Shown here piece by piece: positions 17,425 to 25,956 of a DNA stretch of 64,000 nucleotides. A program made the position numbers and the translations under genes. Positions within the stretch are counted from its first letter, which is position 1; every line of letters begins with the position of its first letter. A model generated the notes under the pieces. It saw nothing but the letters and a program-made list of their open reading frames with translations. It was not told the DNA's origin and ran no database searches. The DNA is from Prevotella sp. (GTDB taxonomy: Bacteria > Bacteroidota > Bacteroidia > Bacteroidales > Bacteroidaceae): NCBI GenBank assembly GCA_017475265.1, contig JAFVFY010000071.1:38036-102035 (forward strand), in the 5' to 3' direction.

Positions 17425-17859
17425 ATGGATAAAATATTGAGATTCATCGGAGCAATTATTGCCGCTGTAATATTTAGCTTTTTAGCTGAGGCCATTCACA
17501 TTCTATTCTTTGGTGGAGCGGCGCATTTCTTTGCCAACTTTTCTTGGAGTAACTGGCTTGGCTTTGACACCTTTAGAGGCTTTCTGCTTCCGATAGCCTG
17601 GGCAGTTCTATGGTTGGTCGGAATGGGGCTTCAATGGCTGGTCAGAGGATCGAAAAAAATTGCAGCCATCCCAGTTCTGTATTTCTTGCTACGTATTATC
17701 TACGTGTTCTACCTTCTCTTCATAGAAACAGCCGAACCTGTAGTAAATGAGATAGGCACTGGTTTTTGGTACTTTGTGGGGGCAATTGTCACTTATTTCT
17801 TTATTATTGTCTGTTATGTCGTCTGCACGGCAGCTATGCTAACAAGCAATGAAGAATAA
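17425..17859 (+). CDS. Four-helix membrane protein, unknown
   Basis: 144 residues, nearly all hydrophobic: helices about 5-30, 48-72, 80-100 and 112-138. It starts 9 bp after the lipoprotein gene and should be co-transcribed. Trp-rich loops (FSWSNWLGFDTFRG) are the only notable feature. Confidence 0.7.
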   Translation: MDKILRFIGAIIAAVIFSFLAEAIHILFFGGAAHFFANFSWSNWLGFDTFRGFLLPIAWAVLWLVGMGLQWLVRGSKKIAAIPVLYFLLRIIYVFYLLFIETAEPVVNEIGTGFWYFVGAIVTYFFIIVCYVVCTAAMLTSNEE

Positions 17860-17913
17860 AAATGACATGTGATATTATGGCTTTCAATAAAAAGCATTAA
17901 TTTTGCAGTGAAA

Positions 17914-18216
17914 ATGGAAACGTACAGAAATATATACCTTGTACTTGCTGCCATGCTGCTGCTCTGCCTGGCACCGATGCCTTACGGCTATTACACGCTG
18001 GTGCGGTTTGCTTCGGCGGTTATCTTCTGTGTCATGGCCTATAGGTTTTATGAGCAGAAACGGGAGGGCCTGATGTGGACTGCCGGGGCTTTGGCAGTAT
18101 TGTTCCAGCCGTTTTTGAAACTTGCCCTTGGCCGGACGGTATGGAATATTGTTGATGTGATAGTGGCTGTGGGCTTGGTAGTACTTTGGTGGAGGGAACG
18201 CCAATGGGAAAAGTAA
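17914..18216 (+). CDS. Small membrane protein, DUF6804-like
   Basis: 100 residues (METYRNIYLVLAAMLLLCLA...) with three to four membrane helices and a basic end (WWRERQWEK). It resembles the small DUF6804-type proteins of Bacteroidetes, but only by general pattern. The ATG at 17914 is preferred because a TAATTTTG box (17898-17905) lies just upstream, which could provide an internal promoter with a nearly leaderless message. The 3' end overlaps the next gene by 13 bp. Confidence 0.6.
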   Translation: METYRNIYLVLAAMLLLCLAPMPYGYYTLVRFASAVIFCVMAYRFYEQKREGLMWTAGALAVLFQPFLKLALGRTVWNIVDVIVAVGLVVLWWRERQWEK

Positions 18217-19613
18217 AGGAGTGGATGGCGGAAAAGCGGAAGACTGTTAAAGATTTCGCAGCAGAGGAGAAGGAGGGTTTGGGTGGTTTCCCCTTTTCCA
18301 TTTTCTGTGTGTTTGTTATAGTGTTATTTCCGTTCCTTTTGTTTTACTTTTGTATTATTATGCCTATATGGGCAAGCGTCATGACGCTTTGGGAGGCAAG
18401 GAAACTGGGATTCGGGAAGGCATACCAAAAGAATTTCCATAAAGCCCGGTATGAAAAGGGGGAAAGCGACAGACAATGGCAGCAAGAGAAGATGGAAAAC
18501 GCTCCACTACTGCCTGAAGGCAAATGGAAAACGTTTAGGGACAGGAAGCTGTGGCCTGATGCCTACGCCGTCGATCGTATTGCCATATATGCTGCTGAAG
18601 GCCGCACGCTGCTCTATGTCGACGACGGTGTAGAGGATTTCGTGGTTCCAGAGGGAGTGGTGAACATCTGGCATCGCTGTTTCGCTTGCTGCTACTCGCT
18701 GAAGAAAGTCACCCTGCCATCATCGCTGCGACGCATTGGCAACGGGGCATTCTTCGCTTGCGTGGCACTGCGGGAGATAAATGTGCCAGAATCTGTGACG
18801 TTTCTTGGTAATGAGGTGTTTGCCGACTGCACCTCTCTACATTCGGTCGCGTTACCTTCGCATACAAAAGAATTGCCGCCAAGGCTTTTTGACAACTGCC
18901 GAAAGCTTGACAGATTCCAGTTGCCAATGGGCGTAAAGAAGATAGGCGAGGAGTCTTTTCGCAACTGCCACTCGCTGGTGCACCTGACGCTGAACGATGG
19001 CCTTGAGAAAATCTACGAGAGGGCGTTCGAGAACTGCCGGTCTTTAGAGGGGTTCATCATGCCGGAGTCGGTAGTCTTTCTGAAATCTGGCGTATTCAAC
19101 GGATGCCACTCTCTTAGGAAGTTGCATTTCTCCAAACAAATAAAGGACTTTGGAGGCAGTTGCTGTCATGAATGCTGGAGTTTGCGTGACATCAGCATGA
19201 CCAAGGACGAAAGGTGGCAAGAGTATACAAAGGAAAACTGGCGAGAATTTGCCAGCAAAGCAGATCCTGCCACGTCAGAGAATCCTTATCCAGAGAGTTG
19301 TTTCTGGCGGATGGGTGACGCCCTGTATTTCGGCATACCCAGGCTTACGACGGTCTGCCTGATTATTTGCTTCACAAAAGCTGAGGAATTCACAATCCCA
19401 TGTTTTGTGACCAACGTCAAGCAGGAGGCTTTTGGAACGTGTAGAAACCTGCGGACGTTGCGTCTCAGCCCGCTTTTGAGGGTCGGCGATGATGCGTGGG
19501 GAAATGAAAAAATGACCTACTCATTCATTTACAACTACTGGCCACAAGTGGAGCATGTGGTCTTCGACGAGGCACTCAACAACCCAGGCTATTTTTACGG
19601 ACTTATGGCGTAA
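18204..19613 (+). CDS. Membrane-anchored BspA-type leucine-rich repeat protein
   Basis: 469 residues from the ATG at 18204. The short cytoplasmic N-terminus is followed by a hydrophobic stretch (FSIFCVFVIVLFPFLLFYFC) and then LRR_5 repeats over about 140-330, with the pattern LxxVTLPxSLRRIGxGAFxxC. Examples are SLKKVTLPSSLRRIGNGAFF and FRNCHSLVHLTLNDGLEKI. BspA repeats usually mediate surface binding or protein contacts. Having a membrane helix rather than a signal peptide is unusual for the family. The last repeats (about 390-470) are less regular. It overlaps the previous gene. Confidence 0.75.
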   Translation: MGKVKEWMAEKRKTVKDFAAEEKEGLGGFPFSIFCVFVIVLFPFLLFYFCIIMPIWASVMTLWEARKLGFGKAYQKNFHKARYEKGESDRQWQQEKMENAPLLPEGKWKTFRDRKLWPDAYAVDRIAIYAAEGRTLLYVDDGVEDFVVPEGVVNIWHRCFACCYSLKKVTLPSSLRRIGNGAFFACVALREINVPESVTFLGNEVFADCTSLHSVALPSHTKELPPRLFDNCRKLDRFQLPMGVKKIGEESFRNCHSLVHLTLNDGLEKIYERAFENCRSLEGFIMPESVVFLKSGVFNGCHSLRKLHFSKQIKDFGGSCCHECWSLRDISMTKDERWQEYTKENWREFASKADPATSENPYPESCFWRMGDALYFGIPRLTTVCLIICFTKAEEFTIPCFVTNVKQEAFGTCRNLRTLRLSPLLRVGDDAWGNEKMTYSFIYNYWPQVEHVVFDEALNNPGYFYGLMA

Positions 19614-19628
19614 AGCAACACCGATTCT

Positions 19629-20750
19629 ATGATTGACACCAACGACTTGAAATATCGCGGCAGTTCAGCCTTAGTGGAGTTCATTGGCATACCTGACAAT
19701 GATTTCGGCGACGCTGTATATATAGAAAATGAGTATCATAAGAACTTTAACCGCTTTCTCCAGAGGAACCACAAGAATCTTCAGCGAAAAGTATTCCACC
19801 AATATGAGGGCGGTTTTACTGACTTGATATATGTTCCCGTCGTATCGAAGAAGCTGAGACGGCAGCGGAATATGCTCTATTATGCACCGTTTCTCAACAA
19901 AGAGCAACTTGACAAGGCTGGCCACGCCAAGACCACTGACCTACTCTCGTATCTTGAAGATCCCGATGATGCCCGTTTTCTGAAGCCTGGCTTTATGTTC
20001 TACAAAGAGACGAGGGCAAACGGAGCCGTTGTCTATGAATACAATCCGTTGCTTTCCATTGACGAAAAGCATCTTACATACAAGGAACAGATTGCGGAGA
20101 TACTGAAGGCTCACAAAGATAAGATTGAGAAATACAGATGGGCCAGCCAAGACGAAGGCAGCAGAATAGGCCATGGCGGCGTTTACTGTACGCAAGAAAC
20201 AGTGCCTGAGGGCGACGAGGTGGCCGACTATGGCTTCGACAATATCGACAAAAGCCTTTTAAAGGATATGCGACTGTTTATAAAGCTGGCGCGTTTTTTA
20301 CGGCAGGAAGGTGTGCCGCTGGCCTTGCTTGAGAAGATTATCCACGAAAACGAGAAACTGAGTCGGATTGTCATTACAAAGAAACACGCCATTATCCTGC
20401 CCGACTACAACGACATGGAAATAAATATGGAGCCACTGACCAAGGCAGTCTATTTCCTTTTCCTGCGACACCCTGAGGGCATCATCTTCAAGCATCTGCC
20501 CGACTACCGTGAGGAACTTATCAAGATATACGACAAATTGCGCCCCCTGGGCATCAGCAAACGCGCCATACAGAGTATAGAGGATGTGACGAACCCCTGT
20601 CTGAACTCCATCAACGAGAAATGTGCCCGCATTAGGGCGGCGTTCTTACTAAAATTCAATGAGCGTCTTGCCAAGAACTATTACATAACCGGCGAGCGGG
20701 GGGAAGCTAAAAAAATAATGCTGCCCCGCGATTTGGTGGTCTGGGAATAA
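19629..20750 (+). CDS. Conserved Bacteroidetes protein of unknown function
   Basis: 373 residues, soluble. A charged N-terminal half (IENEYHKNFNRFLQRNHKNL, SKKLRRQRNMLYY) is followed by a conserved-looking C-terminal block (LTKAVYFLFLRHPEGIIFKH, then IKIYDKLRPLG, DVTNPCLNSINEKCARIR, YYITGERGEAKKIMLPRDLV). The C-terminal block recurs in hypothetical proteins of Bacteroides and Prevotella as I recall, but no function is known to me. Last gene of the operon; a palindrome follows at 20762. Confidence 0.7.
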   Translation: MIDTNDLKYRGSSALVEFIGIPDNDFGDAVYIENEYHKNFNRFLQRNHKNLQRKVFHQYEGGFTDLIYVPVVSKKLRRQRNMLYYAPFLNKEQLDKAGHAKTTDLLSYLEDPDDARFLKPGFMFYKETRANGAVVYEYNPLLSIDEKHLTYKEQIAEILKAHKDKIEKYRWASQDEGSRIGHGGVYCTQETVPEGDEVADYGFDNIDKSLLKDMRLFIKLARFLRQEGVPLALLEKIIHENEKLSRIVITKKHAIILPDYNDMEINMEPLTKAVYFLFLRHPEGIIFKHLPDYREELIKIYDKLRPLGISKRAIQSIEDVTNPCLNSINEKCARIRAAFLLKFNERLAKNYYITGERGEAKKIMLPRDLVVWE

Positions 20751-20761
20751 TCTTCCGTTTC

Positions 20762-20774
20762 CACAAGCCTTGTG
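20762..20774. promoter_or_regulatory. Palindromic operator CACAAG-N-CTTGTG, copy 2
   Basis: The same 6-1-6 palindrome as at 14854, again exactly 11 bp upstream of the -33 box. Bases flanking the palindrome are also conserved (GGA-GG after it). Confidence 0.6.
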
Positions 20775-20785
20775 GAGGGTAATTG

Positions 20786-20817
20786 TTTGGTTGCGAAGGG
20801 AAATAGGAGTACCTTTG
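20786..20817 (+). promoter_or_regulatory. Promoter of the YbjN-like gene
   Basis: TTTG (20786-20789), 20 nt, TACCTTTG (20810-20817), exact consensus, 19 bp before the ATG at 20837. Organised like the promoter at 14878. Confidence 0.75.
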
Positions 20818-20836
20818 CAACCAAACTTATTACTAT

Positions 20837-21412
20837 ATGGTAACAACACTTTTATTATTAGTGGCCCTTGGGCTGTACACCCTGTTCTGCTACTACAAAG
20901 GACGGGAGGAGAATGATGAAGAGACGGATGATGACATTGTCTGTGAGCAAACAGACAATGACGTGGAAGAACTGGGAAATTGCTCAACCAGAGTGCTTGT
21001 CATGCGGACTTTGAGGAATATGGGAGCAGAGCCTGAACTTGATGAAAAAGAGAATTTCAGGTTTCAATACCAAGGCGAGCATTTCATGATAGAGGCCGAT
21101 AACGACTGCCTTTTCATCAATGTGTATGATTTGTGGTGGTATCATCTGTCAACCTATTGCGACGTGGAGGAGTTCGCAAGGATGCAGAAGGTAGTTAATC
21201 TGATTAACAGCTATTCCAGTTGTACCGTGCTTTACACCATCAACAAGGAAGCAGAAATGATAGGGATTCATTCGAAGAAGAACATGCTCTTTATACAACA
21301 AATTCCAAATCTTGAGGGGTATTTAGCGAGCGTACTTGATGATTTCTTCAAGGTGCAGCGTACTGTGATTACAGAGATTGAGAAAATGAAAGTGGCAGAA
21401 GAACAACAATAA
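20837..21412 (+). CDS. Membrane-anchored YbjN-like protein
   Basis: 191 residues: an N-terminal membrane helix (VTTLLLLVALGLYTLFCYY), an acidic linker (about 23-45) and a domain with the YbjN/type III chaperone-like pattern. This contains STRVLVMRTLRNMGAEPELD, an NFRFQYQGEHFMIEAD strand pair and LINSYSSCTVLYTINKE. YbjN-like domains are often found beside polymorphic toxins or secretion genes as chaperone-like modules; that role is inferred here. It is transcribed from its own promoter, which shares an operator with the 14932 operon. Confidence 0.6.
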   Translation: MVTTLLLLVALGLYTLFCYYKGREENDEETDDDIVCEQTDNDVEELGNCSTRVLVMRTLRNMGAEPELDEKENFRFQYQGEHFMIEADNDCLFINVYDLWWYHLSTYCDVEEFARMQKVVNLINSYSSCTVLYTINKEAEMIGIHSKKNMLFIQQIPNLEGYLASVLDDFFKVQRTVITEIEKMKVAEEQQ

Positions 21413-21427
21413 AAAGAAGGAATGATT

Positions 21428-21841
21428 ATGACAGACTATGAGTTTATTTTGGCGCAATGCCGGAAGTTTCATTTCACCAAGTGGGATGAAAATGTGTTGA
21501 GGGAGTGCCAGGAGGTGTTGCCGAACCTGACGAGGGAGCAGTTGGTGAGTTTGTATAGGAGTAGGCTGCTTGATGAGAAACATCCGTTGAGGCAGACAGC
21601 GTTCAAGGTGCTGTTTGCAGACAAAGTGGGGAAACGGGAGGAGCGCATCAAGAACCTGCCAACGGAGAAACTAATAGAGGAGTTTGGCGACAAGAAGAGC
21701 GGGAACCTAGCACTTATCCGCAAGGAGATGCGCGAGCGGTACTCGGCGGGCAAGGATAAGACAATGATTGCCACGGCCTTCAACAACGCCACGAAGAGCG
21801 ATCAGAAGTGGATGAAGTCACAAGTGCGCAAAGAGAGATAA
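21428..21841 (+). CDS. Small helical protein, unknown
   Basis: 137 residues from MTDYEF (an alternative start is two codons upstream). Strongly charged and helical, with KREERIKNLPTEKLIEEFGD and a basic tail KWMKSQVRKER. No motif recognised. It follows the YbjN-like gene by 15 bp and is probably its partner. The stop codon touches the vapC remnant on the other strand. Confidence 0.65.
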   Translation: MTDYEFILAQCRKFHFTKWDENVLRECQEVLPNLTREQLVSLYRSRLLDEKHPLRQTAFKVLFADKVGKREERIKNLPTEKLIEEFGDKKSGNLALIRKEMRERYSAGKDKTMIATAFNNATKSDQKWMKSQVRKER

Positions 21842-22075
21842 TGTCAAGCCCTTCGATATGTTCAAAGTGCTTGACATTGTGGGTGACGATAGTCAACCCT
21901 TTGGCTTTGGCAGCACAGCTGATAAGCAGGTATCCTGTCATAATTGCACGTCAAAGTTATTTGTTGTTCTGGAGGCACGGATATCGGCAACGATCTCATC
22001 AGCTGAGCGGCTGTCCTGCACATCGTTTCCCGTCTCTAAACAAATCGGAGGTGGCTTTTTCTCCTTTTCGTGCTG
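21842..22075 (-). pseudogene. VapBC toxin-antitoxin remnant
   Basis: Read on the minus strand, about 21945-22075 encodes an antitoxin tail (ETGNDVQDSRSADEIVADIR). About 21842-21930 encodes the end of a PIN-domain toxin (AKAKGLTIVTHNVKHFEHIE), where THNVKHF is the usual VapC C-terminal motif. The N-terminal PIN part with the first catalytic acids is deleted, so the toxin cannot be active. Confidence 0.65.
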
Positions 22076-22085
22076 AAGAATGTAA

Positions 22086-22132
22086 AAAACTCTGCGAAAT
22101 CTTGATTTTTTTTGCACTTTTCGCAGAGTTTT
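22086..22132. repeat. 14-bp perfect inverted repeat before the ATPase gene
   Basis: Arms 22086-22099 (AAAACTCTGCGAAA) and 22119-22132 are perfect complements around 19 nt. A TACTTTTG -7 box (22146-22153) follows, 24 bp before the ATPase ORF. It may be an operator or a hairpin in the vapBC leader; no clear -33 box is found. Confidence 0.6.
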
Positions 22133-22167
22133 GAAAAAACTTTTGTACTTTTGCAGGGACAAAACAC

Positions 22168-23595
22168 TTGACAGTCATGATTATCGGCAGAGAAAAAGAA
22201 TTGCAGCTACTCCGCGAGGCTTACAACGATGAATACTCCCAGTTCGTGGTGGTATATGGACGCAGGCGTGTTGGGAAGACTTTTCTGGTGCGCGAGGCCT
22301 TTAACTATAAGTTTACATTTCAGCATGCAGGTATTGCCAATGCGCCTAAGAGCGTGCAGTTGGAAGAATGGAGGAACTCGCTCGTAAAGCATGGGATGAA
22401 GACAGAAATGGCCCCAAAGACGTGGTTTGAGGCGTTTTCGCTCTTGGATGACTTGATTAGGAAGTCACGGGCAAGGCGTAAGGTCATCTTCATTGACGAA
22501 CTTCCTTGGATGGACACGCAGGCTAGCAATTTCGTCCCCGCCTTGGAGCATTTCTGGAATGCGTATGCGTCGGCCCGCAAGGATGTGCTGCTGGTGGTGT
22601 GTGGTTCGGCCACTTCCTGGATTGTGGACAAGATTCTGCACAATCACGGTGGCTTGCATAACAGACTTAATCTGAAAATCAATCTCCGCCAGTTTACCCT
22701 GCATGAGTGTGAGTTGTATGCGAAAAGCAGGAAGCTTGGCATGCAGCACAGACAACTGCTGGAGTGTTACATGGTGATGGGCGGCATACCGTTCTATTGG
22801 TCTTTGCTGAAAAGGGACCTGAGCTTGCCACAGAACATAGACGCCCTGTTTTTCTCTGAGGATGGTGAGCTTAACGGTGAATTTGATGCGCTGTACCACT
22901 CACTGTTCAGACATCCCGAAGCATATATTGCCGTAATTAACGCTCTTGGCACGAAACGTATAGGCATGCCGAGGGAGGAGATTGTCAAAGAGAGCGGGTT
23001 GGAGGAAAACGGGAAACTCTCTACTGTCTTGAAAGACCTTGAGCATTGCGGCTTCATACGGAAGTATAACCAAATTGGAAAGGTGACAAAGAACGCCATA
23101 TACCAGTTGGTGGATTTCTATACCCTGTTCTATTTCAAGTTTATTCAGGAAAACAAACGTCATGACCCTTGTTTCTGGTCAAAGAGCATTGGCAGCAGTT
23201 TCTATAATAATTGGTGTGGACTTGCCTTTGAGCGTGTGTGCTTTGCCCACATCCCGCAGATAAAACACGCTTTGAGCATTGGAGGTGTTACATCCAACGA
23301 ATACTCTTGGTTTACCCGTAAGACTGGAGACAACCCTGGGGCGCAAATAGACCTGCTGCTTGACCGGAGTGACGAGACCATTAATATTTGCGAAATCAAA
23401 TACACATCATATGGCGAATATACCGTGAACGAAGAGGAAGAGCAGAAAATACTTAATCGCCGCGAGCGTTTTTTGGAAGACACACAGACAACCAAGGCAA
23501 TTCATTTAACATTGATAACTACACGAGGACTTGTCCGTAATGCTCATGCCGATATTTTCCAAAACGTGGTGACAGCCACATCTTTTTTTGAATAA
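22168..23595 (+). CDS. Archaeal-type ATPase with DUF234 nuclease-like domain
   Basis: 475 residues. The P-loop ATPase domain (about 1-230) has Walker A GRRRVGKT near residue 30 and Walker B VIFIDELPW near 110. A winged-helix part follows (ALGTKRIGMPREEIVKESGL). A C-terminal DUF234 domain of PD-(D/E)XK type ends with GAQIDLLLDRSDETINICEI, where Asp and E-x-K form the expected metal site. ATG at 22177 (MIIGREKE) is an equally likely start. The family is common in Bacteroidetes accessory regions and is suspected to act in defence or DNA processing; its precise role is unknown. Confidence 0.8.
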   Translation: MTVMIIGREKELQLLREAYNDEYSQFVVVYGRRRVGKTFLVREAFNYKFTFQHAGIANAPKSVQLEEWRNSLVKHGMKTEMAPKTWFEAFSLLDDLIRKSRARRKVIFIDELPWMDTQASNFVPALEHFWNAYASARKDVLLVVCGSATSWIVDKILHNHGGLHNRLNLKINLRQFTLHECELYAKSRKLGMQHRQLLECYMVMGGIPFYWSLLKRDLSLPQNIDALFFSEDGELNGEFDALYHSLFRHPEAYIAVINALGTKRIGMPREEIVKESGLEENGKLSTVLKDLEHCGFIRKYNQIGKVTKNAIYQLVDFYTLFYFKFIQENKRHDPCFWSKSIGSSFYNNWCGLAFERVCFAHIPQIKHALSIGGVTSNEYSWFTRKTGDNPGAQIDLLLDRSDETINICEIKYTSYGEYTVNEEEEQKILNRRERFLEDTQTTKAIHLTLITTRGLVRNAHADIFQNVVTATSFFE

Positions 23596-23612
23596 TAGGA
23601 GGACGTAGGAAC

Positions 23613-23637
23613 AGGGGGATGTCCCACCCCCTTTCTT
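23613..23637 (+). terminator. Probable terminator between convergent genes
   Basis: AGGGGG (23613-23618) pairs with CCCCCT (23627-23632) around 8 nt, followed by TTCTT. It lies just after the ATPase gene and touches the end of the convergent lipoprotein gene at 23636. Confidence 0.4.
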
Positions 23638-25402
23638 AGTGCCAGCCGCCAGGGATGCCACCAGGACCGCCACCCATGCCGCTGTCGCCCGTATAGGAGG
23701 AGAGGCTGACGGATGAACCGCCGCTGACGGTGCCGCCGCTGATGGCGAGACCACCGAAGCAGGACGTGCCGCCACTAATGCTTACGCCCGACTGAAGCGT
23801 GGGCTGCGAGGCACCGCTGACAACCATTCCGCTGCCGCCGCTTGATGGGGTCTGGAATGAGAATGTGTCGCTGCCGACGGTCAGCGCATACCATGTGTTG
23901 GCCGACCACGAGCTCTGATAGCACGACTGCGTGAGCTGAGAGCCGTTTTCCAGTCCGCCTACGGCGACAACGGTGCCGCCAGTGAGGTAGAGCTTGTAGC
24001 CACCCTCGGTGTTGGCGTCGATGGCCACTTCTGGTGTGCCGGAGCAGATGGCATAGACGGTGCCACCCTTGATGTAACAGTTGCCGTTGGCATCCAGTCC
24101 GTCGTTGTGCTGGCCGTGGGCATAGATGTATCCGCCGCTGATGGTCATCGTGCTCTTCGAGTTGATGGCGTCATCGTAGGCATACGAGGCCACTTCGCCG
24201 CCCGTGATGCTCAGTTCTTTCTTCGTTTCGATGCCCTCACCGTTGGTGCCGCTGGTGCGCACCCAGAGGCGGCCTACGCTGATGCTGATGTTACCGTCGG
24301 CCTTGATGCCCTTGGGCGACGAGGTGTCGTTATTGCTCCTGTACTGGCTGCCCGTGGTGACCACATAGACGCTGCCGCCGCAGAAGCGAGCCTCGCCATC
24401 GACGTTGATGCCCTTGCCGCCCGAACCGGTGCTCTTCAGCCACAACTCGCCACCGTTCACCATCAGGGTCGAGTCGGCTTTAATACCAGCCGTACCCTTT
24501 GCCTCCTTATCCTCCGAGTCGTACATACCGTTGCCCGTGGTCAGCACCGTGGTGCGTCCGCCGTTGACGATGATGTTACTCTCGCAGTTGATGCCCTTGG
24601 CAGCAGTAGCCGATACTTCGACATTCAAGATGCCGCCGTTGATATAGATGCCGTCGTTGGCCTTGATGCCGTGGTTAGCTGTCGACTTCACATAGATGTT
24701 ATTGCCCTTGCTGAAGACGATATAGTCGGCCGAGTGGATACCGTTGTTCGTGTTGCCCGTCACGCTCAGCGCGCCACTGCCGTTGAACAGCAGCTTGCCC
24801 TTGCAATAGAGCGCGCCCTTCTGACTGCCACCCGTGCCGTCGGCCAGTGTGTTTGTAGTGCCGTCGGCCAGGATGATAAACGCCCGCTTGCCACTCAGCA
24901 GGTTCAGCGCCGCCGAGTCGGGATTGGTAATGCTCGCGCCACTGAGTTTCAAGGCATACTTCTTCTCGCCCAGAATAGTCAGCGAGCCGTTGGCCGTCGT
25001 GCCGCTCACCACGTAGCAAATCTTTTTCTCCGCCCCATGGTTGGCCGTCACGTGGCCACCGTTGACCGTCACCTCCACGCCGTTCTCCGTTTTTGTCACA
25101 GGATTCGACATGTCGATGCTGACCTCCGTCGTGAACTCATTGTTTTCCAGCGCGTCCTCCTCGTCGGGGAAATATGCCGTTGTGGCATCTGTCGGTTCGG
25201 CAGAGGTCTTGTCAATCGTAACGTCGAACGTGGCCAGTTCGCCTGTCGTGGCCGAGCTGCCGTTTCCACCACCCATACTGCCATTGTTAATCCAACCGTT
25301 ATTTCCATTGTTTACGTACTCCTCGAACGGGTCTTCTGCCGAACAGCCGGTCATCATTGCTATAGATGCTGCAAGCATCGCGTAATACATAATTTTCTTC
25401 AT
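23636..25402 (-). CDS. Carbohydrate-binding domain lipoprotein (Cthe_2159-like beta-helix)
   Basis: 588 residues with a lipoprotein signal (MKKIMYYAMLAASIAMMTGC). After a low-complexity GGNGSS linker come repeated beta-helix turns rich in the pattern GIKADxTLxVNGGxLWxxSTG (about 190-480). This is typical of the 'carbohydrate-binding domain-containing protein' family related to Cthe_2159, calcium-dependent polygalacturonate-binding beta-helix proteins. The last 40 residues are Gly/Ser-rich (SSYTGDSGMGGGPGGIPGG). It is most likely an outer-surface anchored protein; the ligand is unknown. It is monocistronic with its own promoter. Confidence 0.85.
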   Translation of the reverse strand: MKKIMYYAMLAASIAMMTGCSAEDPFEEYVNNGNNGWINNGSMGGGNGSSATTGELATFDVTIDKTSAEPTDATTAYFPDEEDALENNEFTTEVSIDMSNPVTKTENGVEVTVNGGHVTANHGAEKKICYVVSGTTANGSLTILGEKKYALKLSGASITNPDSAALNLLSGKRAFIILADGTTNTLADGTGGSQKGALYCKGKLLFNGSGALSVTGNTNNGIHSADYIVFSKGNNIYVKSTANHGIKANDGIYINGGILNVEVSATAAKGINCESNIIVNGGRTTVLTTGNGMYDSEDKEAKGTAGIKADSTLMVNGGELWLKSTGSGGKGINVDGEARFCGGSVYVVTTGSQYRSNNDTSSPKGIKADGNISISVGRLWVRTSGTNGEGIETKKELSITGGEVASYAYDDAINSKSTMTISGGYIYAHGQHNDGLDANGNCYIKGGTVYAICSGTPEVAIDANTEGGYKLYLTGGTVVAVGGLENGSQLTQSCYQSSWSANTWYALTVGSDTFSFQTPSSGGSGMVVSGASQPTLQSGVSISGGTSCFGGLAISGGTVSGGSSVSLSSYTGDSGMGGGPGGIPGGWH

Positions 25403-25431
25403 AACTTGTCACTTTTTGATGATTGATGATG

Positions 25432-25463
25432 CAAAGATAATCCAAACAAAACGGTTCGCCAAA
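25432..25463 (-). promoter_or_regulatory. Promoter of the beta-helix lipoprotein gene
   Basis: On the minus strand, TTTG (25460-25463), 20 nt, TATCTTTG (25432-25439): exact consensus, 29 bp before the ATG. Confidence 0.75.
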
Positions 25464-25609
25464 AATAATCAGCAAACCGGTTGTTTCGTTCAACAAAAGC
25501 TATTCGCGAGGCTTGTGGAATCTTTTTTCCTTATTTTCTTTCCTTTTTATGGAAATAGTTGTAACTTTGCACTCTCCAATGACTGAACATTATACACAGG
25601 TATTTTGCT

Positions 25610-25780
25610 ATGGCGATATGGAATAAGGAGAATCTCGCGCGAGAGAACGGCGAAAAAGTTCCGATGCAGATGCCAGAGATTGTATCTGCAAGCAGGAGTA
25701 CGGACATTCCTGCCTTTTATGCTGACTGGTTCTTCCATCGGCTGAAGGTGGGCTTCTCGGCATGGACAAATCCTTTTTAG
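25610..25780 (+). pseudogene. DUF1848 gene stub (N-terminal 56 residues)
   Basis: A short frame with MPEIVSASRSTDIPAFYADW and ends SAWTNPF. This matches the start of DUF1848 proteins (SASR-TDIPAFY...W...NPF); complete members are about 300 residues. It still has a -7 box TAACTTTG at 25562-25569. The rest of the gene is gone, so this is the left edge of a deletion beside the restriction-modification gene. Confidence 0.65.
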
Positions 25781-25956
25781 ATAACTGCTTGTTGACAAAC
25801 TAGGCAAGGGGCGGTTGAGTATTAAATAATGTGTAAAAATGTGCTGTGTTGTGGACGATCTCACAAAAAATGCGTAAATTTGTAGCCTAATATTGAGGTG
25901 CAACATGATGCGCAACCAGATACTTATATGTAATTTGTAATAAGACAAATATAGAT

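Noticed and set aside
24107-25426. Long open frame (439 codons) on the plus strand
   Set aside because: It is antisense to the beta-helix lipoprotein gene, whose repeated Gly/Asp/Val codons keep the opposite frame open. It has no signal, motif or promoter.
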